A stretch of 64,000 nt of DNA, taken from the NCBI GenBank assembly GCA_947599875.1, contig CANQFV010000009.1, forward strand, positions 1 to 64,000. The letters run 5' to 3'. The notes under the pieces are model-generated. The model did no database searches. It was not told where the DNA came from and saw nothing but the letters and a program-made list of their open reading frames with translations. Shown in pieces: positions 24,004 to 32,301 of the stretch (positions are counted from its first letter, which is position 1; the number at the start of each line of letters is the position of its first letter). This DNA is from an uncultured Oscillospiraceae bacterium. GTDB taxonomy: Bacteria > Bacillota > Clostridia > Oscillospirales > Oscillospiraceae. The position numbers and the translations under genes are program-made.

Positions 24004-24837
24004 ATGAACTATCTGGGAATCGACAAGCTGATCACCGACGCGCTGGCGGAGGATCTGGGCACAGGAGACATCACCACCGACAGCTGTATCCCCGCCGGCG
24101 CCTGGTCGGAGGGGCACTTTGTGGCGAAGATGGACGGCGTCTTCTGCGGGGTGGAGATCCTGCGCCGGGTCTTTGCCCTTGTGGACGGGCAGGTGAGCGT
24201 CACGCCTCTTGTATCCGATGGCGACCCGGTGAAAAAGGGACAGGAGATCGCCAGGATCTCCGGCCCCTCCCGCAGCGTGCTGTACGGCGAGCGGGTGGCG
24301 CTGAATCTCGTCCAGCACATGTCCGGTGTGGCCACAGCCACGCGCCGCGCCGTGGAGGCCGTGGCGGGCACGGGCGCCGTGATCGTGGACACCAGGAAGA
24401 TGACGCCGGGCCTCCGGGTGCTGGAGAAGTACGCCGTGAAGGCCGGGGGCGGCAGGAACCACAGGTTCAACCTGGCGGACGGCGTCCTGATCAAGGACAA
24501 CCACATCGTGGCGGCGGGGGGCATCCCCCAGGCCATCGGCGCTGTGCGGAATAACGCGCCCCACACCCTGCGGGTGGAGATCGAGACGGAGACCATCGGG
24601 CAGGTGCGGCAGGCCTTAGAGGCCGGGGCCGATATCATCATGCTGGACAACATGTCCATTGAGGATATGGCAGAGTGCGTCCGGCTCATTGCGGGCCGGG
24701 CCCTCACGGAGGCCAGCGGCAACATGGGCGAGCGGGACCTGCGGGCCGTGGCGGAAACGGGCGTCAAGTATATCTCCATCGGCGCCCTGACCCACTCGGT
24801 GACGGCCCTGGATATCAGCCTGAAATTCACAAAGTGA
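24004..24837 (+). CDS. nadC: Quinolinate phosphoribosyltransferase NadC
   Basis: The 277-residue enzyme converts quinolinate and PRPP to nicotinate mononucleotide. Motifs include EDLGTGDITTD near the N-terminus, VDTRKMTPGLR and KAGGGRNHRFNLADGVLIKDNH in the barrel. The ATG at 24004 fits GAGAGGG better than the TTG two codons upstream. It forms an operon with nadB and ends at a strong terminator. Confidence 0.93.
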   Translation: MNYLGIDKLITDALAEDLGTGDITTDSCIPAGAWSEGHFVAKMDGVFCGVEILRRVFALVDGQVSVTPLVSDGDPVKKGQEIARISGPSRSVLYGERVALNLVQHMSGVATATRRAVEAVAGTGAVIVDTRKMTPGLRVLEKYAVKAGGGRNHRFNLADGVLIKDNHIVAAGGIPQAIGAVRNNAPHTLRVEIETETIGQVRQALEAGADIIMLDNMSIEDMAECVRLIAGRALTEASGNMGERDLRAVAETGVKYISIGALTHSVTALDISLKFTK

Positions 24838-24878
24838 CCCCCTCCCCGCCCCGGGAATCATAGCAGTCAAATCAAATT

Positions 24879-24920
24879 GAATCGCCCCGGCCGTTTTCCT
24901 TCGGCCGGGGCGATTCTTTT
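24879..24920 (+). terminator. Terminator after nadC
   Basis: A 15-bp stem (GAATCGCCCCGGCCG and its complement) with an 8-nt loop is followed by TTTT. It lies between convergent nadC and xerD and may act on both. Confidence 0.85.
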
Positions 24921-24968
24921 ATTAAGGAGCAACTGATTTGTTGACGTTTTCAAAATAAGGGAATCCCG

Positions 24969-25859
24969 TCAGGCCCGGGGGTGGGCCTTGTTGTACACAT
25001 CCTTCAGCTGTTTCTTGACCACCTGCGTGTAGATCTGGGTGGAGGAGATATCGGCGTGACCCAGCATCTCCTGAATGGAGCGGATGTCGGCGCCGTTCTC
25101 CAAAAGGTGGGCCGCAAAGGAGTGGCGAAGGGTGTGGGGGGTGATGTCCTTGTTGATCTTGGCCGTCTCCTGGTAGTGCTTCAGAACCTTCCAGAAGCCC
25201 TGGCGGGTCATGCGCTCGCCGTTCACATTCACGAAAAGCGCCTGCTCGGCGGGATCGGCGATCATCTGACCGCGCACAAGGTTGATGTAGTCGGAAACCG
25301 CCCGGATGGCCGCGCTGTACATGGGGATATACCGCTCCTTGCCGTGGGTGGTGCATTTGATGATCCCGGCGGAGAGCTTCACATCGTCAATGTTGAGGCT
25401 GATCAGCTCGCTGACCCGGATGCCCGTGGCGTACAGCAGCTCCAGCATGGCGCGGTCGCGGTAGCCCTTCATATCCGTACACTTGGGCTGATCCAGGAGC
25501 AGCTCCACCTCGGCGCTGGTGAGGATCTGGGGGAGCTTCTTCTCCGCCTTCTCCACGGAGATATCGTGGACGGGATTTGCGTCCGCAAAGCCCCGGGCGA
25601 GCAGGAAGTTGTAGAAATTTTTGAGAGAAGCCAGGGTTCTGGACAGGGTGGCCGGGGATTTCCCCGCCCCCTGAAGCCAGGCTATGTAACCGGAGATGAT
25701 GTCGCGATCCGCGTTTTCCAGGGGGACCTCCATGTTCTTATCCAGATATTCAGAAAACTGCTTCACATCCCTGACGTAGGACATATAGGTATTGGTGGAC
25801 ACATGCTTCTCATCCCGGAGATATTGTTCAAAAAACCCGATATAGCTCTCTTCAGGCAC
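24969..25859 (-). CDS. xerD: Site-specific tyrosine recombinase XerD
   Basis: This 296-residue protein has standard XerD length. It has an N-terminal core-binding domain (~1-90) and a catalytic domain with ATGIRVSELISL (Arg), HTLRHSFAAHLLENGADIRSIQEMLGH and STQIYTQV (Tyr). It acts with XerC at dif to resolve chromosome dimers. It follows spoIIM in the order common in Firmicutes. A second Xer-type gene lies only 3.6 kb away on the other strand. Confidence 0.92.
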   Translation of the reverse strand: MPEESYIGFFEQYLRDEKHVSTNTYMSYVRDVKQFSEYLDKNMEVPLENADRDIISGYIAWLQGAGKSPATLSRTLASLKNFYNFLLARGFADANPVHDISVEKAEKKLPQILTSAEVELLLDQPKCTDMKGYRDRAMLELLYATGIRVSELISLNIDDVKLSAGIIKCTTHGKERYIPMYSAAIRAVSDYINLVRGQMIADPAEQALFVNVNGERMTRQGFWKVLKHYQETAKINKDITPHTLRHSFAAHLLENGADIRSIQEMLGHADISSTQIYTQVVKKQLKDVYNKAHPRA

Positions 25860-25877
25860 ATGGCCACCTTCTTTCGT

Positions 25878-26495
25878 TTAAGGGAGGGAGAAATCAATGA
25901 CGCCGCTGGTGACAAGGGCGCGCTCCCCAAGTGATAGGAGAAAAAGCAGGATCAAAGCTGCGAAAAATCGGATAAAGGAGCTGCCGGAGCAGCACTCCGC
26001 CTGAACCGGAGAATGGGTCAGACAGGCGCGGAGGAGAGAAAAGCTGGCGCCCAGAGCGTCGGAGGCGATCAGAAAAAGGAGCGGAACCGCCACAAGGGCG
26101 GGAACGCCCACCAGCAGGCACCCTGCCGCCGCGCCGGAAAAGGAGCCGAGCCTTGCCAGAACCGCCAGGCTGAAGGCCAGGGTAAAGCCGCGGATGAGGC
26201 AGACCAGGGGGATCAGCGCCACACCCAGCATGGAGAAGCCCAGAAGGAACGCCGACGCATGATACAGGGAGAGCTTAAAAAAGATGCCGGCGGCGCTCCA
26301 ATCCAGAGAGCCGGAGCTGAGGGCCGCGGAGAATCCGGAGACGTACCCGTCCGCCCCGCCGCCGTCCGCATACGGCCCGGAGGCCGCCGTACCCGCCAGG
26401 ACGCCAATCAGAAAGAAGGCGGCGCAGACGGTAAAGGCCGGCAGGCGCGTGGGAGACAGCGCGGAGGCCCCCGTAAAAAGCTTTCTTTTGTTCAT
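25878..26495 (-). CDS. spoIIM: Stage II sporulation protein M (SpoIIM)
   Basis: The 205-residue protein has five or six membrane helices and the SpoIIM/DUF95 pattern: a hydrophobic N-terminus, FKLSLYHASAFLLGFSMLGVALIPLVCLIRGFTLAF in the middle, and two C-terminal helices. SpoIIM works with SpoIID and SpoIIP during engulfment of the forespore. Its position directly before xerD matches the conserved arrangement. The ATG follows GGGTGA; no clear sigma-E promoter is visible. Confidence 0.82.
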   Translation of the reverse strand: MNKRKLFTGASALSPTRLPAFTVCAAFFLIGVLAGTAASGPYADGGGADGYVSGFSAALSSGSLDWSAAGIFFKLSLYHASAFLLGFSMLGVALIPLVCLIRGFTLAFSLAVLARLGSFSGAAAGCLLVGVPALVAVPLLFLIASDALGASFSLLRACLTHSPVQAECCSGSSFIRFFAALILLFLLSLGERALVTSGVIDFSLP

Positions 26496-26823
26496 ACATC
26501 ATTCACCCGTAAGAGTCTATTCACCCGCGGCGCGAATGATGCCAATTCCCCTTTTTGGTAGGTTCTTATATAATAAACCATCAAAATTAAATAATCAAGT
26601 GAAAATCTAAATTTTGTGAATTATGCACATAAATTATGTTAACAGTATTATGTAAACTATGTTCCGGGAGGGCTGTCTCGCTGCGCAAAAGTGCCTGCAA
26701 ATCCGCTATATTTAGATTGCCGGAATCATAACAACACAAGATATTGGTTATCGTCTGTTCCTTATGTTAACTTTGCCCCTTGATTACATTTTGTAATCAA
26801 GGGGCGTGTCAAAATGCCAAATT
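26496..26823. other. Intergenic region with TTATGTWAAC sites and a perfect hairpin
   Basis: This 328-bp AT-rich gap has no plausible gene. It contains TTATGTTAAC at 26634-26643, TTATGTAAAC at 26648-26657 (extended by T it equals the XerD arm of the Bacillus dif site as I recall it) and TTATGTTAAC at 26762-26771. A perfect 14-bp inverted repeat (GCCCCTTGATTACA, loop TTT) occupies 26775-26805 but has no T-tract on either strand, so it is either an atypical terminator or a binding site. Confidence 0.6.
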
Positions 26824-27222
26824 TTATCTGCGGCGCCTCCTTTTCCCGAACCGCACGGCGCCTGTGATAAGGCCCCCGGCCAGGATGGCGAGGCAGATGA
26901 CCAGATCGCCGCCGTCCAGGGCGGAGCCGGACAGGAGCGACACCAGCATCCGAGTGGCCGCGGCGATAAGGCCGCTGACAACACCGGAGAGCAGAGCGGC
27001 GCCCCTATTTTTGATCCTGGCCGTCATGGCTCCGGCGCAGGAGGCGACGAAGGCCGCGGCGGCCGCCAGGGAGACGCCCCCCTCCTCCCCTACGCTCCCC
27101 GCGGCGATCATAGCCGAGGGAACGGCCAGTAGCGGGACGGTGAGGAGCAGCGTCACGGCCGCCCCCAGGATACAGCCCAGGGCAAATCTGCCGGGGTTTG
27201 CGCGTATATCCGTTTTGGGCAT
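26824..27222 (-). CDS. TIGR04086-family membrane protein
   Basis: The 132-residue protein has four hydrophobic helices and a very basic C-terminus (GKRRRRR). Length, topology and position after yajC fit the TIGR04086/YrzE family of unknown function. It lies 69 bp downstream of yajC on the same strand, with AGGAGGG before the ATG. Assignment rests on topology and context rather than a diagnostic motif. Confidence 0.65.
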   Translation of the reverse strand: MPKTDIRANPGRFALGCILGAAVTLLLTVPLLAVPSAMIAAGSVGEEGGVSLAAAAAFVASCAGAMTARIKNRGAALLSGVVSGLIAAATRMLVSLLSGSALDGGDLVICLAILAGGLITGAVRFGKRRRRR

Positions 27223-27291
27223 AGAAAATCCCTCCTTTTAAACAAGCCCTGGTAAGGCTTATGCAAAAGGAGGGACAACGATGACTGAATT

Positions 27292-27762
27292 TTAGGCCTC
27301 GCCTTCGCCTGCGGGCCTGTCCTCGGACTCGGTGGTGTCCTTGCCCGTGGAGGAGATGCCCCACTTGGCGATCTTGATGCGGACCCGGTCTTCGCCGGTC
27401 TCAAAGGTGATGAAATTGTCGGAGACGTTCACGATCTTGCCAACCATGCCGCCGATGGTGGTGATATTGTCGCCGACGGACAGGGAGTTGCGCATTTCCT
27501 CGGCCTTCTTCTTGCGCTTCTTTTCCGGGCGGATCATGAAGAAGTAGAAGACCAGAACGATGACCACAAGGTAGATGACCATTGTGCCGATGCCAAGCAT
27601 TCCGCCGCCGGAAGTGCCGCCCTCCGCAGCCGTACCGTCGCCGGTGGCCGTGCCGTCACCGGGGGAGACGGGTACGCAGCCGGCGAGGGCCACGACAAGA
27701 ACCACCGCGCTCAGGACAAGGCAGGCGAGACGGAAAATTGCCCTTTTATCTTTTGAAAACAT
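27292..27762 (-). CDS. yajC: YajC-type translocase accessory protein with N-terminal extension
   Basis: The YajC core is clear: one membrane helix (VIYLVVIVLVFYFFMIRP) followed by KKAEEMRNSLSVGDNITTIGGMVGKIV and a small beta domain. YajC associates with SecDF-SecYEG. The product is 156 residues, longer than the usual ~85-110, because of an N-terminal hydrophobic segment ending in LAGC, which looks like a lipobox, plus a Gly/Thr-rich linker. The ATG at 27762 follows TGGAGG; 11 more in-frame codons upstream lack a ribosome site. It lies downstream of tgt as in many bacteria. Confidence 0.88.
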   Translation of the reverse strand: MFSKDKRAIFRLACLVLSAVVLVVALAGCVPVSPGDGTATGDGTAAEGGTSGGGMLGIGTMVIYLVVIVLVFYFFMIRPEKKRKKKAEEMRNSLSVGDNITTIGGMVGKIVNVSDNFITFETGEDRVRIKIAKWGISSTGKDTTESEDRPAGEGEA

Positions 27763-27851
27763 TGCGTTACCTCCAAAATAACAGTTTATATGCAAGTATT
27801 CCTATTATAAACTCCTTTGATGCCAAATGCAAGAATATTTTTCCGCCGCTG

Positions 27852-28982
27852 TCATATTCTTCTACCGAGGATCTGGCGGTATTGGGCGTAAAATGTCCCG
27901 AAGGTCCCGCCGTCAAGGGCCTGGCGGATGCGGGCCATAAGGTCGTTATAGAACCACAGGTTGTGCATCACGGCCAGACGCAGGCCCAGGATCTCGCCGG
28001 AGACAAAGAGGTGGCGCAGATAGGCCCTGGAGTGCGTCCTGCACACAGGACAGCCGCAGGAGGCGTCCAGCGGGGCGGTGTCCCGGGCGTACCGCTCATT
28101 TTTGATGTTGATAATGCCGTCCCAGGTGAAAAGGTGGCCGTGGCGGCCGTTCCTGGCGGGCATAACGCAGTCGAAAAAGTCGATGCCCCGGTAGACGGCC
28201 TCCAGAATATTCACCGGCGTGCCCACGCCCATAAGATACCGGGGCTTGTCCTTGGGCATATGCTCCTCGGTGGCGTCGATGGTGTCGTACATCTCCTGGG
28301 TACTCTCCCCCACGGCCAGCCCGCCGATGGCGTAGCCGGGCAGATCCAACTGGGCGATGGCGTCCATGTGCCGTGTCCGGATATCCGCGTAGGTGGCGCC
28401 CTGGTTGATGCCGAAGAGAACCTGCCCCGGGTTTACCGTGTCCTCCAGGGCGTTGAGCCGGGAAAGCTCCGCCTTACAGCGCACAAGCCAGCGGTATGTA
28501 CGCTCAGCCGACGCCTTGACGTACTCATAGGGGGCGGGAAGGCCGATGCACTCGTCAAAGGACATGGCGATATCGGAGCCGAGATTCGACTGGATCCGGA
28601 TGCTGTCCTCCGGGGACATAAAAACCCGCCGCCCGTCGATGTGGGAGTTGAAGGCGGTGCCCTCCTCCGTGATCTTCCGGAGCCTGGCCAGTGAAAAGAT
28701 CTGGAAGCCGCCGGAGTCGGTGAGTATTGGGCCGCTCCACTTCATAAACTGATGGAGTCCCCCCAGCTCCCGGATCAGCGTATCCCCCGGGCGCAGATGG
28801 AGGTGGTAGGTGTTGGACAGCTCGATCTGACAGCCGATTTTTGCCAGATCCCCGGCCTCCAGTCCGCCCTTGATGGCGGCCTGGGTGCCCACATTCATAA
28901 AGACAGGCGTCTCCACCGTGCCGTGGGGCGTGGTAAAGCGCCCCCGGCGGGCGCGGCCCTCTGTTTTTATCAGCTCAAACAT
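27852..28982 (-). CDS. tgt: Queuine tRNA-ribosyltransferase Tgt
   Basis: The 376-residue enzyme exchanges guanine-34 for preQ1 in tRNAs with GUN anticodons. Motifs include TDSGGFQIFSLA (catalytic Asp), FGINQGATYADIR, MPARNGRHG and the zinc site CGCPVC...HLF near the C-terminus. The ATG at 28982 (MFELIKTEG) matches the family and follows GGAGG; the 18 upstream codons lie in the promoter region. It leads a unit with yajC. Confidence 0.93.
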   Translation of the reverse strand: MFELIKTEGRARRGRFTTPHGTVETPVFMNVGTQAAIKGGLEAGDLAKIGCQIELSNTYHLHLRPGDTLIRELGGLHQFMKWSGPILTDSGGFQIFSLARLRKITEEGTAFNSHIDGRRVFMSPEDSIRIQSNLGSDIAMSFDECIGLPAPYEYVKASAERTYRWLVRCKAELSRLNALEDTVNPGQVLFGINQGATYADIRTRHMDAIAQLDLPGYAIGGLAVGESTQEMYDTIDATEEHMPKDKPRYLMGVGTPVNILEAVYRGIDFFDCVMPARNGRHGHLFTWDGIINIKNERYARDTAPLDASCGCPVCRTHSRAYLRHLFVSGEILGLRLAVMHNLWFYNDLMARIRQALDGGTFGTFYAQYRQILGRRI

Positions 28983-29024
28983 TTTGGATATATCCTCCGT
29001 GCCATGATCGCTTGCAGCGGGTCT

Positions 29025-29053
29025 ATTATACCCCACAAAAGGCCCTTTTGCAA
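29025..29053 (-). promoter_or_regulatory. Promoter of tgt-yajC
   Basis: On the minus strand TTGCAA (29048-29053) and TATAAT (29025-29030) are 17 bp apart, 43 bp before the tgt start codon. Confidence 0.75.
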
Positions 29054-29117
29054 CAGGGGTTTTTGGTGGTATACAATTGTTAAATTTATGTTATGAAACG
29101 GCAAAAATGGAGAATTC

Positions 29118-30491
29118 ATGTTGCATAATTCCACTGACTTTGCTAAAATGAGCGCTATGGAGAGAGAAACGAAAAACTCAATCGTGTTTGGCGGCTCCAC
29201 AGGGGCGCACACGGCAAAGAAGCCGCGCAATAAGAAGAGCAGAGCGCGAAAATGGCTGATTGCCCTGGCGTGTGTTCTTGTCATCGGCGTTGCCGGGTAT
29301 CTGACGGCGGTGTACTCCCAGATCCCCTTTATCCGGGACCTGAGGGAGATGTATATCCAGACCGCCATGAGTACCCTCCACCACCACTGGCTGGCCACCT
29401 CCTTCATCCCCGGCGACGTGATCGACCAGGTGATGGACAAATACAATAAGCAGCTGGAGGAGAACATGACTCCCTCCAGCGACCTCCCGCCGGATAAGTC
29501 CGACGAGCCCAGCGTTCCGGTCATTCCCGACAGACCCTCCATCAGCGATAAGCCGGGAAAACCGGATGAGCCGCCGGAGCCTGTGGACCCCACGGGGATC
29601 GAGGCCATGCTGGCTATGTTCCCGGAGATCGACCCGGAGACGATCCCGGATGAGATCACGGATTTTCACGATCTGCAGATCAGCGATATCGTGGACATGG
29701 GGATCCTGACTACGGCCGGGGATCAGGTCTGGGCCATTGACATGCCCAATCAGCTGCTTATCCTCTACTACAAGAACAGCGATTTCACCGGCAAGCTCGC
29801 CATTGTCCGGGATCCCACCCGGGTGAAGCTGGCCCTGAACAAGCGCACTAACAAGGGCTCCACCGTGACGGAGCTTTGCGAGCAGGAGGGCGCCGTTCTG
29901 GGGGTAAACGCCGGCGGCTTTTTGGATCCCGAGGGCAAGGGCCGCGGGAATATCGTTGAGGGCCTGCTGATCTGTGAGGGGGAGCTTCTCCACGAGTCGG
30001 ACGGCGGCACATATCAGGCCTGCGCCCTGGACTGGGAGGGCAATCTGAGGCTGGGCTATGATCTGGATTACTCCCAGCTTCGCTACGCCGTGGAATTCCA
30101 GCCCATCATTGTCCTGAACGGGGAACTCCATGTGAACAGGTCGTATATGTCCAAGCAGCCGCGCACCTGCTTCGGCCAGGCCAGGGACGGCTCCATTCTC
30201 CTGCTGATCATCGAGGGACGGAGCGTCACCACGGGCCTTGGCGCGTCGGTGGAGACCTGCGCCAAGATCATGCTGAATTACGACTGCTATAACGCCATCA
30301 ACCTGGACGGCGGCTCCAGCTCCTCCATGACCTACATGGGCAAGATGATCACCAAGTCCTCCAGCCCCATGTCCGGCGGACGGACGCTTCCCAACGCCTG
30401 GGTCGTCCTCCCCCCGCAAAACGGCGGAAATGCCCAGGGAGGCTCCGAGACCGGGAGCAATCCCCAGGACACGGGAACAGAATCCCAGTGA
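29118..30491 (+). CDS. Membrane-anchored phosphodiester glycosidase-family protein
   Basis: The 457-residue protein has a short basic N-terminus, one membrane anchor (residues ~49-67), a Pro/Asp-rich linker (~120-160) and a C-terminal NAGPA-type domain (~220-440). Domain motifs include LGVNAGGF, PRTCFGQARDG, NLDGGSSSSM and the closing RTLPNAWVV. Relatives remove N-acetylglucosamine from phosphodiesters or act on cell-surface polysaccharides; substrate here is unknown. It probably faces the outside of the cell. The ATG follows GGAGA by 5 bp. Confidence 0.82.
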   Translation: MLHNSTDFAKMSAMERETKNSIVFGGSTGAHTAKKPRNKKSRARKWLIALACVLVIGVAGYLTAVYSQIPFIRDLREMYIQTAMSTLHHHWLATSFIPGDVIDQVMDKYNKQLEENMTPSSDLPPDKSDEPSVPVIPDRPSISDKPGKPDEPPEPVDPTGIEAMLAMFPEIDPETIPDEITDFHDLQISDIVDMGILTTAGDQVWAIDMPNQLLILYYKNSDFTGKLAIVRDPTRVKLALNKRTNKGSTVTELCEQEGAVLGVNAGGFLDPEGKGRGNIVEGLLICEGELLHESDGGTYQACALDWEGNLRLGYDLDYSQLRYAVEFQPIIVLNGELHVNRSYMSKQPRTCFGQARDGSILLLIIEGRSVTTGLGASVETCAKIMLNYDCYNAINLDGGSSSSMTYMGKMITKSSSPMSGGRTLPNAWVVLPPQNGGNAQGGSETGSNPQDTGTESQ

Positions 30492-30501
30492 ATTGATTTA
30501 T

Positions 30502-30535
30502 AAAAAATCCGGAGCTTCAAGCTCCGGATTTTTTT
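30502..30535 (+). terminator. Terminator after the glycosidase-family gene
   Basis: The stem AAAATCCGGAGC / GCTCCGGATTTT with a TTCAA loop is followed by a T-tract. The reverse strand also ends in T residues. Confidence 0.9.
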
Positions 30536-30540
30536 AGCCT

Positions 30541-30585
30541 GTCGAAAAAGCCCGCAGGGCTTTTTCGACAAAGGGGAACGTGCGG
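30541..30585 (+). repeat. Hairpin repeat element, copy 1
   Basis: A perfect 13-bp stem (GTCGAAAAAGCCC, loop GCA) is followed by AAAGGGGAACGTGCGG (30570-30585). The same 16-bp flank next to a different but similarly sized GTCG...CGAC hairpin occurs in reverse orientation at 42623-42669. This points to a dispersed repeat family rather than a simple terminator. Confidence 0.7.
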
Positions 30586-30631
30586 CTAATTTTTCTGATC
30601 ACCGAAAAAATAGAAGTTGAGTTTTTTTCTA

Positions 30632-31120
30632 TTACCCTTTCGGCTGAACCGCGCATCCGCAGGACCCCTCCAGGGCCAGAAGGCGGGCCTTCACGGGGAT
30701 CCCGCCGGCAAAGCCGGTGAGGTCGCCCCCGGAACCCACCACCCGATGGCAGGGGATCAGCAGCACGACGGGGTTGCGGTGACAGGCCGACCCCACGGCG
30801 CGGGCGGCCCCGGGACGGCCGATGATTTTCGCGATTTCCCCATATGTCCTGGTCTCCCCGTAGGGGATGCGCATAAGGGCGCGCCACACCTGCTTCTGAA
30901 AGGGAGTCCCGGCCAGACGGACGGGCAGGTCAAAGCTTCGCCGCCCTCCGGCAAGGTACTCCCCTATCTCCCCGCGTAAGCGCTCCAACAGGGCCAGGGA
31001 GGCCGGGCTTGGCCGGGGACTGTTCTCCCCTGCCCCGAAGCGCAGGGCGACGATCTGGCCCCCCTCAAGCCCGCAGGAGAGGGGCAGCCCGCAGATGCAG
31101 GCGGAAAAGAGATCCGGCAA
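30632..31120 (-). CDS. Methylated-DNA--protein-cysteine S-methyltransferase
   Basis: The 162-residue protein repairs O6-alkylguanine by transferring the alkyl group to its active-site Cys in IPCHRVV. The conserved helix-turn-helix (GTPFQKQVWRALMRIPYGETRTYGEIA) precedes it and VGSGGDLTGFAGG follows. The TTG at 31120 is chosen as start because GGAGG lies 7 bp before it; the longer frame has no better site and overlaps the divergent gene at 31192. It is a stand-alone Ogt-type enzyme without an Ada regulatory domain. Confidence 0.9.
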   Translation of the reverse strand: MPDLFSACICGLPLSCGLEGGQIVALRFGAGENSPRPSPASLALLERLRGEIGEYLAGGRRSFDLPVRLAGTPFQKQVWRALMRIPYGETRTYGEIAKIIGRPGAARAVGSACHRNPVVLLIPCHRVVGSGGDLTGFAGGIPVKARLLALEGSCGCAVQPKG

Positions 31121-31191
31121 AGAAAACCCTCCAATCGGAAATAAGTACCTCCCACACCGGGCATAATAGAAGAAAACGTGGGAGGCAAAGG

Positions 31192-32301
31192 ATGGATACG
31201 ATCTGGACACGGGGCGTGAGCCCCACAGAATATCCGGCGCTGGTGGGCGACACACAGACAGATGTGCTTGTTATCGGCGGAGGTATGGCGGGGATCCTTA
31301 TCGCCCGGGAGCTTTCGTCACGCGGCGTTCTGTGCGCCGTGGTGGAGGCGGGGCGGATCGGCATGGGCGTCACATCCGGGACAACGGCGGTGGTGTCGGC
31401 CCAGCACAGCACCCCGTATTCCCGGCTTCTGGATGATCTGGGGCGCGACAGGGCCAAGGCGTACCTGGATGCCAATTTGGAGGCCGTGGAGGAGATCGCC
31501 CGAACGGCCCAGGGCGTGGACTGCGACTTTGAGCGGCGGCCCTCGGTCATCTACTCCACCCGGGATAAGGAGAAGCTCATCCGGGAGGCGGAGACCGTGA
31601 AATCCTTGGGGTTCCCGGCGTATTTCTCCCGGGACTTCCCGGCAAACACCGGGGCCGTGGGGGCGGTGATCTTCCCGGATATGGCCCAGTTCCACCCGCT
31701 GAAATACCTCTACGGCATGGCCTCCGGGCTTACGATCTATGAAAACAGCGTAGTCCGGCGGGTGAAGGACATGACGGCCTACACCGACGGAGGAAGCGTC
31801 CGGGCAAAAACCATTGTCATCGCCAGCCACTTCCCCTTCCTTGACAGGCGCGGGCTGTATTTCATGAAGATGCACCAGACACGGGAGAGCGTTGTGGCCG
31901 TGGAGGGTGGGCCGGAGATCGGCTATACCGCCGTGGAGGACGAAGAAAAGGGCTTTTTCCTGCGGGGGTACGGGAAGCTCCTGCTTGTTGGCTGCGGAAA
32001 CCATCTTCCCGGCGAGGAGAACGACGACTTTGCCAGGATCGGGCTTTTCCTGGAGAAATTCGCGCCCGGCTCCCGGCAGGTGTGCCGCTGGGTGAATCAG
32101 GACTGCGTCACGCTGGACGGCGTGCCGTATATCGGGCGCTACTCCCCCGCCCTGCCGCATATCTTCTCCCTCAAGGCAAAAAAGCACCGGACGAACCCCG
32201 TTCGGTGCTTTTTTTTGCGTCAAAGCTCCAGCTTCCCCATGAAGTACGGCAGCTGCTTTTGCCACCAGCACCAGTCGTGGTTCACATCGAAGCCCCAGTA
32301 G
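31192..32301 (+). pseudogene. Truncated FAD-dependent oxidoreductase (DAO family)
   Basis: The N-terminus is a normal glycine-oxidase/DAO-type flavoprotein: FAD motif VLVIGGGMAGILIARELSSRG (~25-45), SGTTAVVSAQH, and the later VTLDGVPYIGRYSPALPHIF (~310-330). Family members continue here with an FAD-contacting segment and often a Rieske iron-sulfur domain. In this gene the homology stops at about 32170, and the reading frame then runs through a transcription terminator and into the 3' end of the opposite esterase gene, adding ~40 meaningless residues. The ATG follows GGGAGG. It is probably non-functional; a deletion that removed the 3' end is the simplest explanation. Confidence 0.7.
32177..32216. 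terminator. Bidirectional terminator inside the truncated ORF
   Basis: AAAAAAGCACC and GGTGCTTTTTTTT flank an inner GAAC/GTTC stem with a C-rich loop. T-tracts are present on both strands. It is the natural terminator of the esterase operon on the minus strand and now lies within the reading frame of the oxidoreductase. Confidence 0.85.

Noticed and set aside
22126-24564. 812-codon minus-strand ORF opposite nadB-nadC
   Set aside because: Composition is that of an antisense shadow, and nadB and nadC have complete family motifs.
26631-26658. A dif chromosome-dimer resolution site
   Set aside because: One arm (TTATGTAAACT) fits, but the partner arm at the 6-bp spacing does not, so only arm-like repeats are reported.
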